Source of the DNA: Glutamicibacter sp. B1
GTDB lineage: Bacteria; Actinomycetota; Actinomycetes; Actinomycetales; Micrococcaceae
Assembly: GCF_039602135.1 (NCBI RefSeq)
Contig: NZ_CP125942.1
Location: forward strand, 310,001 to 374,000
Length of the DNA: 64,000 nt
Direction of reading: 5' to 3'
In this document: positions 44,065 through 52,809 of the stretch, piece by piece
How positions within the stretch are numbered: position 1 is the first letter of the stretch
How the letters are laid out: every line of letters starts with the position of its first letter
The notes under the pieces: generated by a model
Seen by the model: only the letters and a program-made list of their open reading frames with translations
The model's database searches: none
Told to the model about the DNA's origin: nothing
Translations under genes and position numbers: made by a program

Positions 44065-44937
44065 ATGGCACTATCTCGTCGTACCTTCTTAAGCTTCACT
44101 GCCGGCTCCGCGGCAATCCTGGCGCTGACATCTTGCGGCCTTGCTGGTGGCCAAGCCGCTGGCTCAGACGACAAGACCATCAAGGTTATTGTTACCGAGT
44201 CCGCCCCGTCGCAGGAACCAACCAAAATCGCGCAGAAGCTTCTGGCAGAAAAGGGCTGGACTCTTGAAGCCACTTACGTCACCGACATCGTGCAGCCAAA
44301 CCACGTAGTGTCCAACGGCGAATACGATGCCAACTTCTTCCAGCACGGCGCCTACCTTGAACAGTTCAAGAAGGACCAGAACGTGGATGTGGAGCCTGCC
44401 TTCTACATGTACAGCTCACCAGCAGGCGTCTACTCGAAGAAATACGATGACATCAAAGACTTGCCCGATGGTGCCACCATCGCCCTGCCAGTTGACACTG
44501 CAAACAACGGCCGCGCTTTGGCTTTGCTGGACAAAGCTGGGGTGTTGAAAGTGACCGAGGGCAAGAGCGTGATCCACTTGTCGCAGAATGACATTCTGGA
44601 GAACCCGAAGAACTTCAAATTTGTTGAAGTAGATCAGCAGTCATTGTCCAAGACTCTCCCCGACGTAGACGCAGGATTCCTCTTCGCCCGCCTTGGAGCC
44701 GAAATTGGGCTCAACCCCAGTGACGCGTTGCTGTTCGAAGAGGAAGAAGACGCCCTTCCTTACATCAACATCATCGGTGCAAAGCCCGGATTCACCGACA
44801 CCGAAAAGGGTAAAGCCCTTGAAGAGGCGTACCACTCTGATGAGGTGCGTGAATGGTATGCAAACTACCTTGATGGCGCTTTGGGCACCCCGTGGGATCG
44901 CGACCTAGAAGCGGATTTCGCGACCTGGAACAAGTAA
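44065..44937 (+). CDS. metQ: methionine-type ABC transporter substrate-binding lipoprotein, copy 2
   Basis: 290 residues. The export signal (RRTFLSFTAGSAAILALTSCGLAGG) has a lipobox at LTSC and two arginines that could suit Tat or Sec. The MetQ body shows VIVTESAPSQEPTKIAQKLLAEKGW, NGEYDANFFQHGAYLEQFKK and LPDGATIALPVDTANNGRALALL. Sequence differs enough from copy 1 that another sulfur ligand (methionine sulfoxide, D-methionine, a thioether) is possible. Followed by a hairpin and two monooxygenase genes. Confidence 0.92.
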   Translation: MALSRRTFLSFTAGSAAILALTSCGLAGGQAAGSDDKTIKVIVTESAPSQEPTKIAQKLLAEKGWTLEATYVTDIVQPNHVVSNGEYDANFFQHGAYLEQFKKDQNVDVEPAFYMYSSPAGVYSKKYDDIKDLPDGATIALPVDTANNGRALALLDKAGVLKVTEGKSVIHLSQNDILENPKNFKFVEVDQQSLSKTLPDVDAGFLFARLGAEIGLNPSDALLFEEEEDALPYINIIGAKPGFTDTEKGKALEEAYHSDEVREWYANYLDGALGTPWDRDLEADFATWNK

Positions 44938-44945
44938 TTGGCTTG

Positions 44946-44978
44946 GCCCCATGACACAGATATTTAGTGTCGTGGGGC
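44946..44978 (+). terminator. hairpin between metQ copy 2 and the DszC-like gene
   Basis: 12-bp stem GCCCCATGACAC / GTGTCGTGGGGC with one G-T pair and a nine-base loop. A T run does not follow directly, so it may be a partial terminator that lowers expression of the two downstream genes. Confidence 0.6.
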
Positions 44979-45031
44979 AGCCGCTTTCCTTGTCCTTTTA
45001 CTCGAATAGTGACGCCCTGTAAGGAGAACCA

Positions 45032-46249
45032 ATGACGACTATTGCTACGGCAGCAACCGAAAGCCGATATCAGGAACTTCTAGATCGCTTCGGTTCAGTC
45101 TTCGCCAAGATTGCTGAAGGCGCCCGCGAACGCGAACAAAACCGCATTCTGCCCTTCGAACAGGTGCAGTGGCTTAAAGAGGCAGGATTCACGACCCTGC
45201 GAGTGCCAGAAAGCCATGGTGGAACCCCGATCAGCCACGAGCACCTATTCCGTTCGCTCATTGAGCTTGCTGCGGCAGATTCAAACGTTGCCCACCTGTT
45301 GCGTAGTCACTTCTCCTTTGTTGAAACGATCTCCCTGCAGCCACAAGAATTCCAGGATCGCTGGTTCCCGAAAGTGCTGCAAGGACAGATCTTCGGTAAT
45401 GCTGCGACTGAACGTGGTGGCAATGCCTTGGGCACCACCAATACCAAGCTGGTGAAGACGGACGACGGCTGGGTTCTGCGTGGCGAAAAGTACTACACCA
45501 CCGGCTCGATTTTTGCTGACTGGGTCGTGGTGATGGCAACGACCGAAGGCGTTGAAGGTCGCCAGTACGCGATCGTTGACCGCAATGCCCCAGGGGTGCA
45601 GATTCTTGATGACTGGGACGGTTTTGGTCAGCCACTGACCGGTACCGGAACCGCCATTTTCACCGATGTGCCGGTGGAGTCAGAGAACATTATTCAGCGC
45701 AAGGTCGCATCCACCCTTGAACCTGCCTTCTTCCAACTGTGCCTGCTTTCGGTGCTGGTCGGCATCGGCAAGGCAGCCCGAAATGAAGCGGCAAGTATTG
45801 TTGCGCAGAGAACCCGCACGTTTAACACCGGTTCAGGTTCTCTGTTCAAAGATGACCCGCAGATTCAAGAACTGGTAGGGCGTCTAGCTGCGAACGTCTT
45901 CGCCGCCGAATCCATCGTTATCACCGCTGCCCGCGAACTTGATGCGGCCCTTGATCCGCAGCTGGGACTGGACCCGGACGCCGCTTATTTGCGGGCAGAG
46001 CTCGCAGTCCAGCAAGCCCACGTGGCTACGCCCAAGTTGATCTTGGATGCTACCAGTGAGCTATTTGACGTCACCGGAGCTTCAGCGGTGTCAACCTCGA
46101 AATCATTGGACCGGTTCTGGCGCAACGCACGAACGGTCGCCACCCACAACCCGGTGGCTTTCAAAGCTCGCTCCGTGGGTGACTACTTCATCAACGGCAC
46201 CATCCCGACAGGACTGAATTCCATCGGTGAAGCGAAGGCAGGCAAATAA
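45032..46249 (+). CDS. acyl-CoA-dehydrogenase-fold flavin monooxygenase (SfnB/DszC-like), copy 2
   Basis: 405 residues, paralogue of the protein at 25411 without its N-terminal extension. Shared blocks are NRILPFEQVQWL, FGNAATERGGNALGTTNTK, GEKYYTTGSIFADW, LDDWDGFGQPLTGTGT and ARTVATHNPVAFKARSVGDY. Probable FMNH2-dependent sulfide/sulfone oxygenase. GTAAGGAGAACC precedes the ATG. It lies 95 bases after metQ copy 2 and two bases before the DszA-like gene, linking uptake of a sulfur compound to its oxidation. Confidence 0.88.
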   Translation: MTTIATAATESRYQELLDRFGSVFAKIAEGAREREQNRILPFEQVQWLKEAGFTTLRVPESHGGTPISHEHLFRSLIELAAADSNVAHLLRSHFSFVETISLQPQEFQDRWFPKVLQGQIFGNAATERGGNALGTTNTKLVKTDDGWVLRGEKYYTTGSIFADWVVVMATTEGVEGRQYAIVDRNAPGVQILDDWDGFGQPLTGTGTAIFTDVPVESENIIQRKVASTLEPAFFQLCLLSVLVGIGKAARNEAASIVAQRTRTFNTGSGSLFKDDPQIQELVGRLAANVFAAESIVITAARELDAALDPQLGLDPDAAYLRAELAVQQAHVATPKLILDATSELFDVTGASAVSTSKSLDRFWRNARTVATHNPVAFKARSVGDYFINGTIPTGLNSIGEAKAGK

Positions 46250-46251
46250 TC

Positions 46252-47670
46252 ATGGCAACTTTCCAAGAACGTCCACGTTTGCTGCTCTCAGCATTCTTGA
46301 TGAACACCTCTAGCCATATCCTTGGCGGAATGTGGCGTCATCCCGAAGCCCAACAGCACCGTTTTAATGAACTGGGCTTGTGGGTGGATCTGGCGAAAAA
46401 ACTAGAAGACGCAAAATTTGATGCGTTGTTCTTTGCCGATGTTGTTGGCCTGTATGGAGACCATGAAGGTGGTTGGGCCTCGCATGTGCGCAAGGGATTA
46501 CAGGTTCCTAGCCATGACCCGCTGGTCCTGCTATCCGCACTGGCGGCTGGAACCAAGGACATTGGATTGGCCATGACCAGCTCCGTCATTCAGAGCCACC
46601 CATTCCAGTTTGCACGACAGATTTCTACCCTCGATCACCTGTCACAGGGTCGTGTGGCATGGAATATCGTCACCAGCGTGCTGGAAAACGCTCACCGTAA
46701 TTTTGGTGGCAAAGACTTAGTTGCCCACGATGATCGTTATGGTTGGGCCGAAGAATATGTTGAAGCCGCTTACAAACTTTGGGAAGGGTCGTGGGAAGAC
46801 GACGCCCTGCTTGCAGATAAACAGTCTGGTGTTTATGCGGATCCGAGCAAGGTCAATAAGATCAACCATCGTGGGGACTTCTATTCCATCGACGGGCCAC
46901 ACCTTGCTCTACCTAGCGCGCAACGTACTCCGTTCCTCTTCCAAGCAGGCTCTTCGGCACGTGGTTCGCAATTCGCGGCAACCCATGCCGAGGCGACTTT
47001 CCTCTTTGCTCCGCATGCACAGTATGTTGCCAAGAAGAATGCGCAGCTGATCGAGAACCTAGCTGCCGCGGGACGCAACCGTGAAGACATCAAGGTCTTT
47101 GCTGGTTTGTCCTTTGTCGTGGGATCCACCGAGGCTGAAGCTAAGGCGTTGGAGGCAGAATACGACGAATATCTGGACCTGGATGCGATTATTGCGCACA
47201 TCGGTGGTGGGCTGGGTGTTGATCTTGGTGGCTTGGATCTAGATACCCCATTGGGGCAGATTCACACCGAGGGTGCTCAGGGTGTACTTGAAGCTGTTAA
47301 GGCTTCGGTCCCTGGCGGCAACCCGACGCTGAAGGATCTGGCCCACTATCGCGCGAAAGCTCAACAGATCGTGGGTACCCCGGAAAGCATCGTAGATGAA
47401 TTAGAACAGTGGCAGGATGCGGGAATTGATGGCTTGAACATCATGAATCACGTGTTGCCAGGATCTTATGACAACTTCATCGAGGGTGTACTTCCAGAAC
47501 TGCGTCGCCGTGGGCTGGCGCAAAGCGAATACGAGCAGGGAAGCCTGCGTCAGAAGGTCTTTGGGCGAGGGGATTACCTGCCAGAGAATCATCCGGCGTC
47601 CCAATACCGGGGTGCTTTTTCTCAGCTGAGCGCAGCGAATACTGAGGCCGCGGCTCAACTGCAAAGCTAG
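46252..47670 (+). CDS. FMN-dependent monooxygenase, NtaA/SnaA/DszA family, copy 2
   Basis: 472 residues, luciferase-like barrel. FDALFFADVVGLYGDHEG, HPFQFARQISTLDHLSQGRVAWNIVTS, AHRNFGGKDLVAHDDRYGWAEEYVE and TPFLFQAGSSARGSQFAATHAEA match the family and the copy at 26802. It starts right after the DszC-like stop. The pair probably performs successive oxygenations releasing sulfite or sulfinate, using reduced FMN from an unlinked reductase. Confidence 0.9.
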   Translation: MATFQERPRLLLSAFLMNTSSHILGGMWRHPEAQQHRFNELGLWVDLAKKLEDAKFDALFFADVVGLYGDHEGGWASHVRKGLQVPSHDPLVLLSALAAGTKDIGLAMTSSVIQSHPFQFARQISTLDHLSQGRVAWNIVTSVLENAHRNFGGKDLVAHDDRYGWAEEYVEAAYKLWEGSWEDDALLADKQSGVYADPSKVNKINHRGDFYSIDGPHLALPSAQRTPFLFQAGSSARGSQFAATHAEATFLFAPHAQYVAKKNAQLIENLAAAGRNREDIKVFAGLSFVVGSTEAEAKALEAEYDEYLDLDAIIAHIGGGLGVDLGGLDLDTPLGQIHTEGAQGVLEAVKASVPGGNPTLKDLAHYRAKAQQIVGTPESIVDELEQWQDAGIDGLNIMNHVLPGSYDNFIEGVLPELRRRGLAQSEYEQGSLRQKVFGRGDYLPENHPASQYRGAFSQLSAANTEAAAQLQS

Positions 47671-47684
47671 TGAACCGATTTTGA

Positions 47685-47721
47685 TAAGGGCGGTGGAGGT
47701 CAGTGACCTCCACCGCCCTTA
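47685..47721 (+). terminator. terminator after the second DszA-like gene
   Basis: 18-bp perfect inverted repeat TAAGGGCGGTGGAGGTCA / TGACCTCCACCGCCCTTA with a minimal loop. No strong T run. Confidence 0.75.
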
Positions 47722-47775
47722 GCAGCTCCTGCGCGAGCAATCCATCGGGGTCTAAATCCGGGTAAGGTGTCGAGC

Positions 47776-48192
47776 ATGGAGAACAATCACGTCAATGATC
47801 CGCAGGTGATTCGTCGTCTTTTGATCACCCCGGGGCGTTGGGCCGTAGTGGGCCTGACCAATAATCCAATGCGTGTGGCACCGAGTATTGCCCGATTCCT
47901 CCGTGACGAACTCTCCATGCAGATCATTCCGGTGTCACTGGATGCGCAGAGTGTCATGGGGGAGCAGGGGTACGCGCAGTTGGCCGACATTCCTGGTCCC
48001 ATCGATGTGGTTGACTGTTTTGTGAATTCTTCAAAAGTTGGCGACATTGTTGATCAAGCCATCAACATTGGGGCCAAGGCAGTGTGGATGCAATTGGGCG
48101 TCATCGATCAGGAAGCCGCGCAACGTGCCAAAGACGCTGGGTTGGATGTAGTGATGAATACCTGCCCGAAAATTGAATACCCATTTCGGTAA
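47776..48192 (+). CDS. CoA-binding Rossmann protein, short paralogue
   Basis: 138 residues, CoA_binding_2 family. RWAVVGLTNNPMRVAPSIARFL, VIPVSLDAQSVMGEQGYAQLADIPGPIDVVDCFV, VWMQLGVIDQEAAQRAKDAGL and VMNTCPKIEY are the conserved stretches. It lacks the C-terminal extension of the protein at 4202. ATG at 47776 preferred (AAGG upstream); GTG at 47767 is possible. Begins a short run of three same-strand genes. Its nearness to the sulfur locus may or may not be meaningful. Confidence 0.88.
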   Translation: MENNHVNDPQVIRRLLITPGRWAVVGLTNNPMRVAPSIARFLRDELSMQIIPVSLDAQSVMGEQGYAQLADIPGPIDVVDCFVNSSKVGDIVDQAINIGAKAVWMQLGVIDQEAAQRAKDAGLDVVMNTCPKIEYPFR

Positions 48193-48203
48193 CCGAGGCG
48201 AGC

Positions 48204-48623
48204 ATGACTAACCACGACAGCCAAGAAACACTAGAGCAACAATGGGCACAATTGTGCTTGAGTATGCCCTGCTCTTTTGCAGATTATCCTTTCGGACCAG
48301 AGAGTACAGTCTTTAAGGTCCACGGTAAGGACAAGAGCAAGTCCAAGATGTTCGGCCTACTCATGAATGTTCGAGGCGAGCTGGTTCTTAATCTGAAGTG
48401 TGAACCAGCATTGGCAGATCAGCAGCGTAGCGAACATCCGGAAATCACGCCGGGTTATCACATGAACAAAAAGCACTGGAACTCGATCCGTGCGGGACTC
48501 GACCAGGATTTTCTGCGAGAGCTGGTTGAAGATTCTTATGATCTTGTGGTTGAGGGCATGCCTCGACGGGATAAAGAATACATTCGTTTGCAAGACACTA
48601 TTAGCCAAGCCGTCCTAGACTAG
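48204..48623 (+). CDS. MmcQ/YjbR-family protein
   Basis: 139 residues. Features are WAQLCLSMPCSFADYPFGPESTVFKVHGK, KMFGLLMNVRGELVLNLKCEPALADQQR, TPGYHMNKKHWNSI and LVEDSYDLV. This is the CyaY-like-fold MmcQ/YjbR family, often listed as DNA-binding, with no firm function. It lies 11 bases after the CoA-binding gene and just before a monooxygenase-fold gene, probably as one operon. Confidence 0.88.
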   Translation: MTNHDSQETLEQQWAQLCLSMPCSFADYPFGPESTVFKVHGKDKSKSKMFGLLMNVRGELVLNLKCEPALADQQRSEHPEITPGYHMNKKHWNSIRAGLDQDFLRELVEDSYDLVVEGMPRRDKEYIRLQDTISQAVLD

Positions 48624-48627
48624 AAGC

Positions 48628-48951
48628 ATGTACTTCATCGTTGTTAAATATCAGGTAAAGCCAGAAAACACCGAAAACTTCATGGACCACGTTGCAGAGT
48701 TCACCCAGGCCACCCGTGCCGAAGAAGGGAACCTCTGGTTCGATTGGTCCGTGAGCGTGGAAGACCCTAATGAGTTCGTACTCGTTGAAGCCTTCCGCGA
48801 TGACGAGGCAGCTGCTGCCCACGTAAACTCCGCACACTTCGCCGCTGGTATTGAATCCATGCGTCCGTTGTTGGTTTCCACCCCGAAGATCGTCTCACGC
48901 AAGGTGGACGGCGAAGACTGGGACACCATGGGCGAGCTCGTGATCGACTAG
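48628..48951 (+). CDS. antibiotic-biosynthesis-monooxygenase (ABM) domain protein
   Basis: 107 residues, dimeric ferredoxin-like ABM fold: YFIVVKYQVKPENTENFMDHVAEFTQATRAEEGNLWFDW, then EFVLVEAFRDDEAAAAHVNSAHF. Small enzymes of this fold include quinol monooxygenases (YgiN) and heme-degrading IsdG types. The Asn/Trp/His triad of IsdG is not evident, so a heme role is not supported. Four bases after the MmcQ-like stop; a terminator follows. Confidence 0.85.
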   Translation: MYFIVVKYQVKPENTENFMDHVAEFTQATRAEEGNLWFDWSVSVEDPNEFVLVEAFRDDEAAAAHVNSAHFAAGIESMRPLLVSTPKIVSRKVDGEDWDTMGELVID

Positions 48952-48961
48952 TATCCAACGC

Positions 48962-49011
48962 AAATAAAGGAAGGAACCGCGAGAAAATTCTCACGGTTCC
49001 TTCCTTTATTT
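48962..49011. terminator. bidirectional terminator
   Basis: 18-bp perfect stem AAATAAAGGAAGGAACCG / CGGTTCCTTCCTTTATTT flanked by A and T runs, between convergent genes. Confidence 0.92.
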
Positions 49012-49023
49012 CATGCCCTCAGG

Positions 49024-51327
49024 CTAGTGACCGGCCTTGTTGCCGAAACGGCGAATCAGAAGCAAGACGATTCCGGCGAGAACAACGATGCCTGCAGCGA
49101 TACCGATCCAGCTGGCGCTGAAACCGGTGTCTGCCAAGTTTTCGTTATCCTGCTGCTTCGAATCATCTGAGGAATTGTCCTTTGAATCATCGTCAGAATC
49201 TGCAGTCGGGGAGGTGCTTGGATCCGAATCAGTGGTTGGTGCTGGGGATTCTGACTCGGACTCCGACTCAGAAGGCTCAGCGGATGGCGACTGATCGTCT
49301 TCGGTAGGCGATGGAACTGGTTCCTCAGAATCAGCGGCGATAACCGAGAAGTCCGTGGCAATATCTTCGCGCTGTACCTGCGAGATCACCAGCTGGTAGT
49401 CACCAGGCTCTACCGAGCTATCCACTGGTAGCTGGAAGGTCGTGGTGCCCGAAGCATCTGCTGCAGGCACGTCGGTGACCTCAACTGCGCCGTCAAATGC
49501 GGAAGCCGAAATCTGTGCTCCTTCTTCCAAACCGGAAACCGTGACACCCACGGTATCGCCGGCCTTGACCTCAGTGGCATCCAGTTCTACGGTGGCCCAG
49601 TCAGTGCCGGCAACGATTGCGCGACCCAGTGGGGATGGTGAGACTACGTCGTGAGCCTTGAAGAAGTTCACGGTCGCATCCAGGTCAACCTGACCCGAAT
49701 CGGTGTGGTCGGTGCCCTCACCAAAGGCGGTGAAGTTATCGCCACCGGTAGCCAAGAAGGCATTGGCAGCAACGCGGAAGGTAGCTGACTCATCCAACGG
49801 CTCACCGTTGAAGGTGATCTCCTGAATGTGCTTACCCGCTGGTGCATCGTCGATGTAGGTGTAGGACAGGCCTTCAGAAACACCAAGCTGTAGCTTGCTA
49901 CGCTCCGAACCTGCTGGCTGCCACTGCTGCTCAAGTGCTTCGCGGATCTGGGCGCCGGTGAGGTTGAAAGTGATCAGCGTGTTAGCGAAAGGCTGGACCT
50001 CTGCTGCAGACTGATAAGTGACCGTTCCATCTTCGCCGTAGAGCAGGTCAGCGCGCAGGCCGCCGGCGTTCATGAACGCAATCTGAGCTGGTTCGCCAGC
50101 GAAGTCTTCATTGGAGGTTGCCCACAGGTGGATATCTGCGACGGTATTGCCCAGGGTCGATTCAACACCACGGTCAGAACCTGGGGTGTCGCCACCGCGC
50201 AAGATATCTTCGGAGATCTCGCCAACCTTGACGCTGCCGACAACTTCGGCTTCTTTTTCAGCCTCATCGACAATCTTTGCCACGGTTGGGTTTGCTTCGT
50301 AATTCGCGGTCCACTCGCCGTCTGCTGATTCGTTAGCAAGTGGCAGGCGCTCGCTGGAAGCCTGAATGACATCACCAGTGCTTGGGTCAACTTCGAGGCT
50401 AACCTTGCCCAGGGTGGTTCCGTACTGATGCGACTGGATCACTGGGCGCTCGCCGTCAGGACCGGCAATAGCGCAGTCGTAAGTAGAGTGGGTGTGACCG
50501 GAGAAGATCGCGTCGATGTTACCGCTGGCCTTGCGAATCAAGTCGCCGTAAGCGGTGGTTTCTGATGCGATGGCTGAGCAGTCGGTGCTGGCTGAGCCAT
50601 TGTGGGTGAGCAGTACGATGACATCGGCTTCGCCGTTTGAGTCGTCGCCGTCGCTGAGCTGATCTGCCACGCGATTTGCAGCCTCAACTTCACTACCGAA
50701 GTCCAAACCGGAGATTCCGCTAGGGGAGACCAAGGATGGAACGTCTTCGGTGACGGTGCCGATAAAGCCTACGGAGAGTCCGCCGACTTCACGAATTGCG
50801 TACTCCTTGAGTGCAGGAGTTTTGGTGCCTGCCTTGTAGACGTTGGCGCCTAGTGCAAAATCTTCACCGGCCTGGCCGGTGGCTGAAGCGTAGCGGTCGA
50901 TGACCCGAGAGGTCAGGTCGTCGAAGCCCTTATCGAACTCGTGGTTACCTACGACCGAAACATCGAGGCCAGCTGCGCCGAGTGCATCGATGGTTGGAGC
51001 ATCCTCTTGAGAAGCGGAAGCAAAGGTCGAAGCACCGATATTATCGCCGGCCGAGAGGAACAGCGTGTTTTCATTCTCGGAGCGCAACTGGTCAACTGCA
51101 CCGGCCAGAACGGCTGCGCCAGCTGATGATCGATCCGCGGCAATGCGACCGTGGAAGTCATTAATGCCGACAAGATCCAGGGTCACTGAATCTGCTGCAG
51201 CTGGGGAAGTAGTGCTAGTGGGCTCGGCGGTAGGCGTTGCCTGAGCCATGGTGGCGCCGGTGGCCGCCAGTGAGAGCGTAGCCAAGGAGGCGAGGCTGAG
51301 TTTTCTCATCTGCCTAAATGCAGACAT
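49024..51327 (-). CDS. cell-wall-anchored 5'-nucleotidase / UDP-sugar hydrolase
   Basis: 767 residues from ATG at 51327 (AGGAG five bases upstream). Signal peptide ending near AQATPTA. The metallophosphoesterase domain (~40-330) shows the metal ligands in LVGINDFHGRI, SAGDNIG, VGNHEFDKG and IFSGHTHSTYD. The 5'-nucleotidase C-terminal domain (~360-550) has GGLRADLLYG and FLATGGDNF. An Ig-like domain follows, then a Ser/Glu/Asp-rich stalk, LADTG, a membrane helix and RRFGNKAGH. The LAxTG form suits class E sortases. It would release phosphate and nucleosides outside the cell. No sortase gene is in the window. Confidence 0.93.
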   Translation of the reverse strand: MSAFRQMRKLSLASLATLSLAATGATMAQATPTAEPTSTTSPAAADSVTLDLVGINDFHGRIAADRSSAGAAVLAGAVDQLRSENENTLFLSAGDNIGASTFASASQEDAPTIDALGAAGLDVSVVGNHEFDKGFDDLTSRVIDRYASATGQAGEDFALGANVYKAGTKTPALKEYAIREVGGLSVGFIGTVTEDVPSLVSPSGISGLDFGSEVEAANRVADQLSDGDDSNGEADVIVLLTHNGSASTDCSAIASETTAYGDLIRKASGNIDAIFSGHTHSTYDCAIAGPDGERPVIQSHQYGTTLGKVSLEVDPSTGDVIQASSERLPLANESADGEWTANYEANPTVAKIVDEAEKEAEVVGSVKVGEISEDILRGGDTPGSDRGVESTLGNTVADIHLWATSNEDFAGEPAQIAFMNAGGLRADLLYGEDGTVTYQSAAEVQPFANTLITFNLTGAQIREALEQQWQPAGSERSKLQLGVSEGLSYTYIDDAPAGKHIQEITFNGEPLDESATFRVAANAFLATGGDNFTAFGEGTDHTDSGQVDLDATVNFFKAHDVVSPSPLGRAIVAGTDWATVELDATEVKAGDTVGVTVSGLEEGAQISASAFDGAVEVTDVPAADASGTTTFQLPVDSSVEPGDYQLVISQVQREDIATDFSVIAADSEEPVPSPTEDDQSPSAEPSESESESESPAPTTDSDPSTSPTADSDDDSKDNSSDDSKQQDNENLADTGFSASWIGIAAGIVVLAGIVLLLIRRFGNKAGH

Positions 51328-51444
51328 AGGTACTCCTAAAAGTGACGAGTGTGACAAAATATATGTCTATCGCATCTAGGTGAACCTGTCGATGCTTGCA
51401 GGTTAAATCGTTGTGTAGACCAATAAGAACTTGTCGTTAAAGTA

Positions 51445-51483
51445 CGAAGCAACGCATCTGATCTTGGTTGATGCGTTGCTTCG
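51445..51483 (-). terminator. hairpin after the small membrane protein gene
   Basis: 14-bp perfect stem CGAAGCAACGCATC / GATGCGTTGCTTCG with an 11-base loop, just downstream of the minus-strand gene ending at 51500. Confidence 0.7.
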
Positions 51484-51499
51484 AAAAGACTTGATGTAT

Positions 51500-51709
51500 T
51501 TAGAGCTGCTGCTTTTTGCGGGTTTTGGTCACGGTGACTTTGGTAGCACCTACGATGGCGCCGAGCATGAGCATAGCCGCCGCGATGAAAAAGATTGTGG
51601 ACAGAACCCAGCAAGCTGTTGCGGTGTCTCGATGTGCGGCATTTAGTGCAAAACCAAAGAGGCACACGCTGGTAAGCAACAGGAGAACTCCCGATAACCG
51701 TGTCTTCAT
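51500..51709 (-). CDS. small two-helix membrane protein of unknown function
   Basis: 69 residues from ATG at 51709 with GAAGG upstream; the longer in-frame start lies in promoter sequence. Two hydrophobic helices (VLLLLTSVCLFGFAL and VLSTIFFIAAAMLMLGAIVGA) and a basic tail (TKTRKKQQL). No family recognised. It stands alone between the nucleotidase and an HNH lipoprotein. Confidence 0.6.
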   Translation of the reverse strand: MKTRLSGVLLLLTSVCLFGFALNAAHRDTATACWVLSTIFFIAAAMLMLGAIVGATKVTVTKTRKKQQL

Positions 51710-51849
51710 TGTTAGCCTTCGCGCCAGAGATTTTTGTAAACAGTCACTACGAATAATGACAATTAGGTTGATTAACATCTATATTGCCACAAATCCATCA
51801 ACTTGACGATAGGCCTTAAGGAGGATTTTTCGCTACGACTTTGGGCGAA

Positions 51850-52557
51850 CTATGCGCAAGCTTTCAGGATGCGCTCAATGGCGTCGTGTTCGGCTTTGGT
51901 CATCCAGGCGCCATACTTTGCCTTGACCTGCGTCTGGCGCGATACGTATTCGCAGCGGAAATTCTTGTTGGGAGGAAGCCAAGAAGCAGCGTCCTTGTCG
52001 CCCTTAGCTGCATTGGTCGGCCCGTCCGAAGCCATGAGATTTAGCGGGTCGTTGGCAAATTCCAAACGGGTTTCCTGATCCCAGCTTTGTGCTCCCTTTT
52101 GCCATGCATCCGAGAGTGCAACAACATGGTCAATCTGAACCGCGGTGCTGGTTTTCTGGCCTCGAACAAACTTGATGGTGGTGTTGGTGTACGGGTCATG
52201 GAAAGTTCCGCTAAGTACCACGCATGGTTTTGACGCTGACTTGTACTTCACGTTTTCTAAGTCACGGGCCAAAATGTCGTTGCGGGCGTCGCAACCATTG
52301 TGGTCCGGATCTTTCCAGCCCTTGCTGAACTTTTCTCGTTCATAACCAGTCTTCGGGGCGCGACCCTTGATATCGATGTCGGCGAGAAGTTTAAGCGAGT
52401 CCGCATAGGTGGCGCGTTGCTCCGCGCTGTTATGGGTGGTGTCAGCCTGTGCGTCTGGAATGCGATCTTGCTCGATGGAATCGAGGGTTGAGCATCCGGT
52501 GAGGACAAGAGAACCGGCGATGAGTGCTATTGAGGCGGTGCGACGCAGCAGGCGCAT
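51850..52557 (-). CDS. secreted lipoprotein with HNH/DUF1524-type nuclease domain
   Basis: 235 residues. The lipobox LVLTGCS follows an RLLRR start, so it is membrane-anchored outside. The DUF1524 fold shows VQIDHVVALSDAWQKGAQSWD (His-Val-Val with preceding Asp), FANDPLNLMASDGPTNAAKGDKDAASWLPP and FRCEYVSRQTQVKAKYG, the HNH-type metal site. Cysteines in GCDARND and KPCVVL probably form a disulfide. Related actinobacterial proteins are annotated as extracellular nucleases; nutrient DNA degradation or defence are both possible. With the adjacent 5'-nucleotidase it could salvage phosphate from DNA. Confidence 0.87.
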   Translation of the reverse strand: MRLLRRTASIALIAGSLVLTGCSTLDSIEQDRIPDAQADTTHNSAEQRATYADSLKLLADIDIKGRAPKTGYEREKFSKGWKDPDHNGCDARNDILARDLENVKYKSASKPCVVLSGTFHDPYTNTTIKFVRGQKTSTAVQIDHVVALSDAWQKGAQSWDQETRLEFANDPLNLMASDGPTNAAKGDKDAASWLPPNKNFRCEYVSRQTQVKAKYGAWMTKAEHDAIERILKACA

Positions 52558-52809
52558 GCGGTAGTTCTACTCCTTGGGAAGAATTCATTGGCGATGGGAT
52601 AAGACCCTTAGAGAACTATATGAAGTGCTGCGGACGCTTTAGCTCTGGTGACGCCGTGTGTTGGTGTGAGATCCGTGTGAGTCCATTTGGTCAGCCATTT
52701 CAAGATTTCATAACAATCGCGTTCATGTGGTTTGACATGTATTGTTTAACTCAGATTCATGTCATAAGGTCAATAAATCACCTTCACTCATCCTCGTATT
52801 GGAGTGCAC

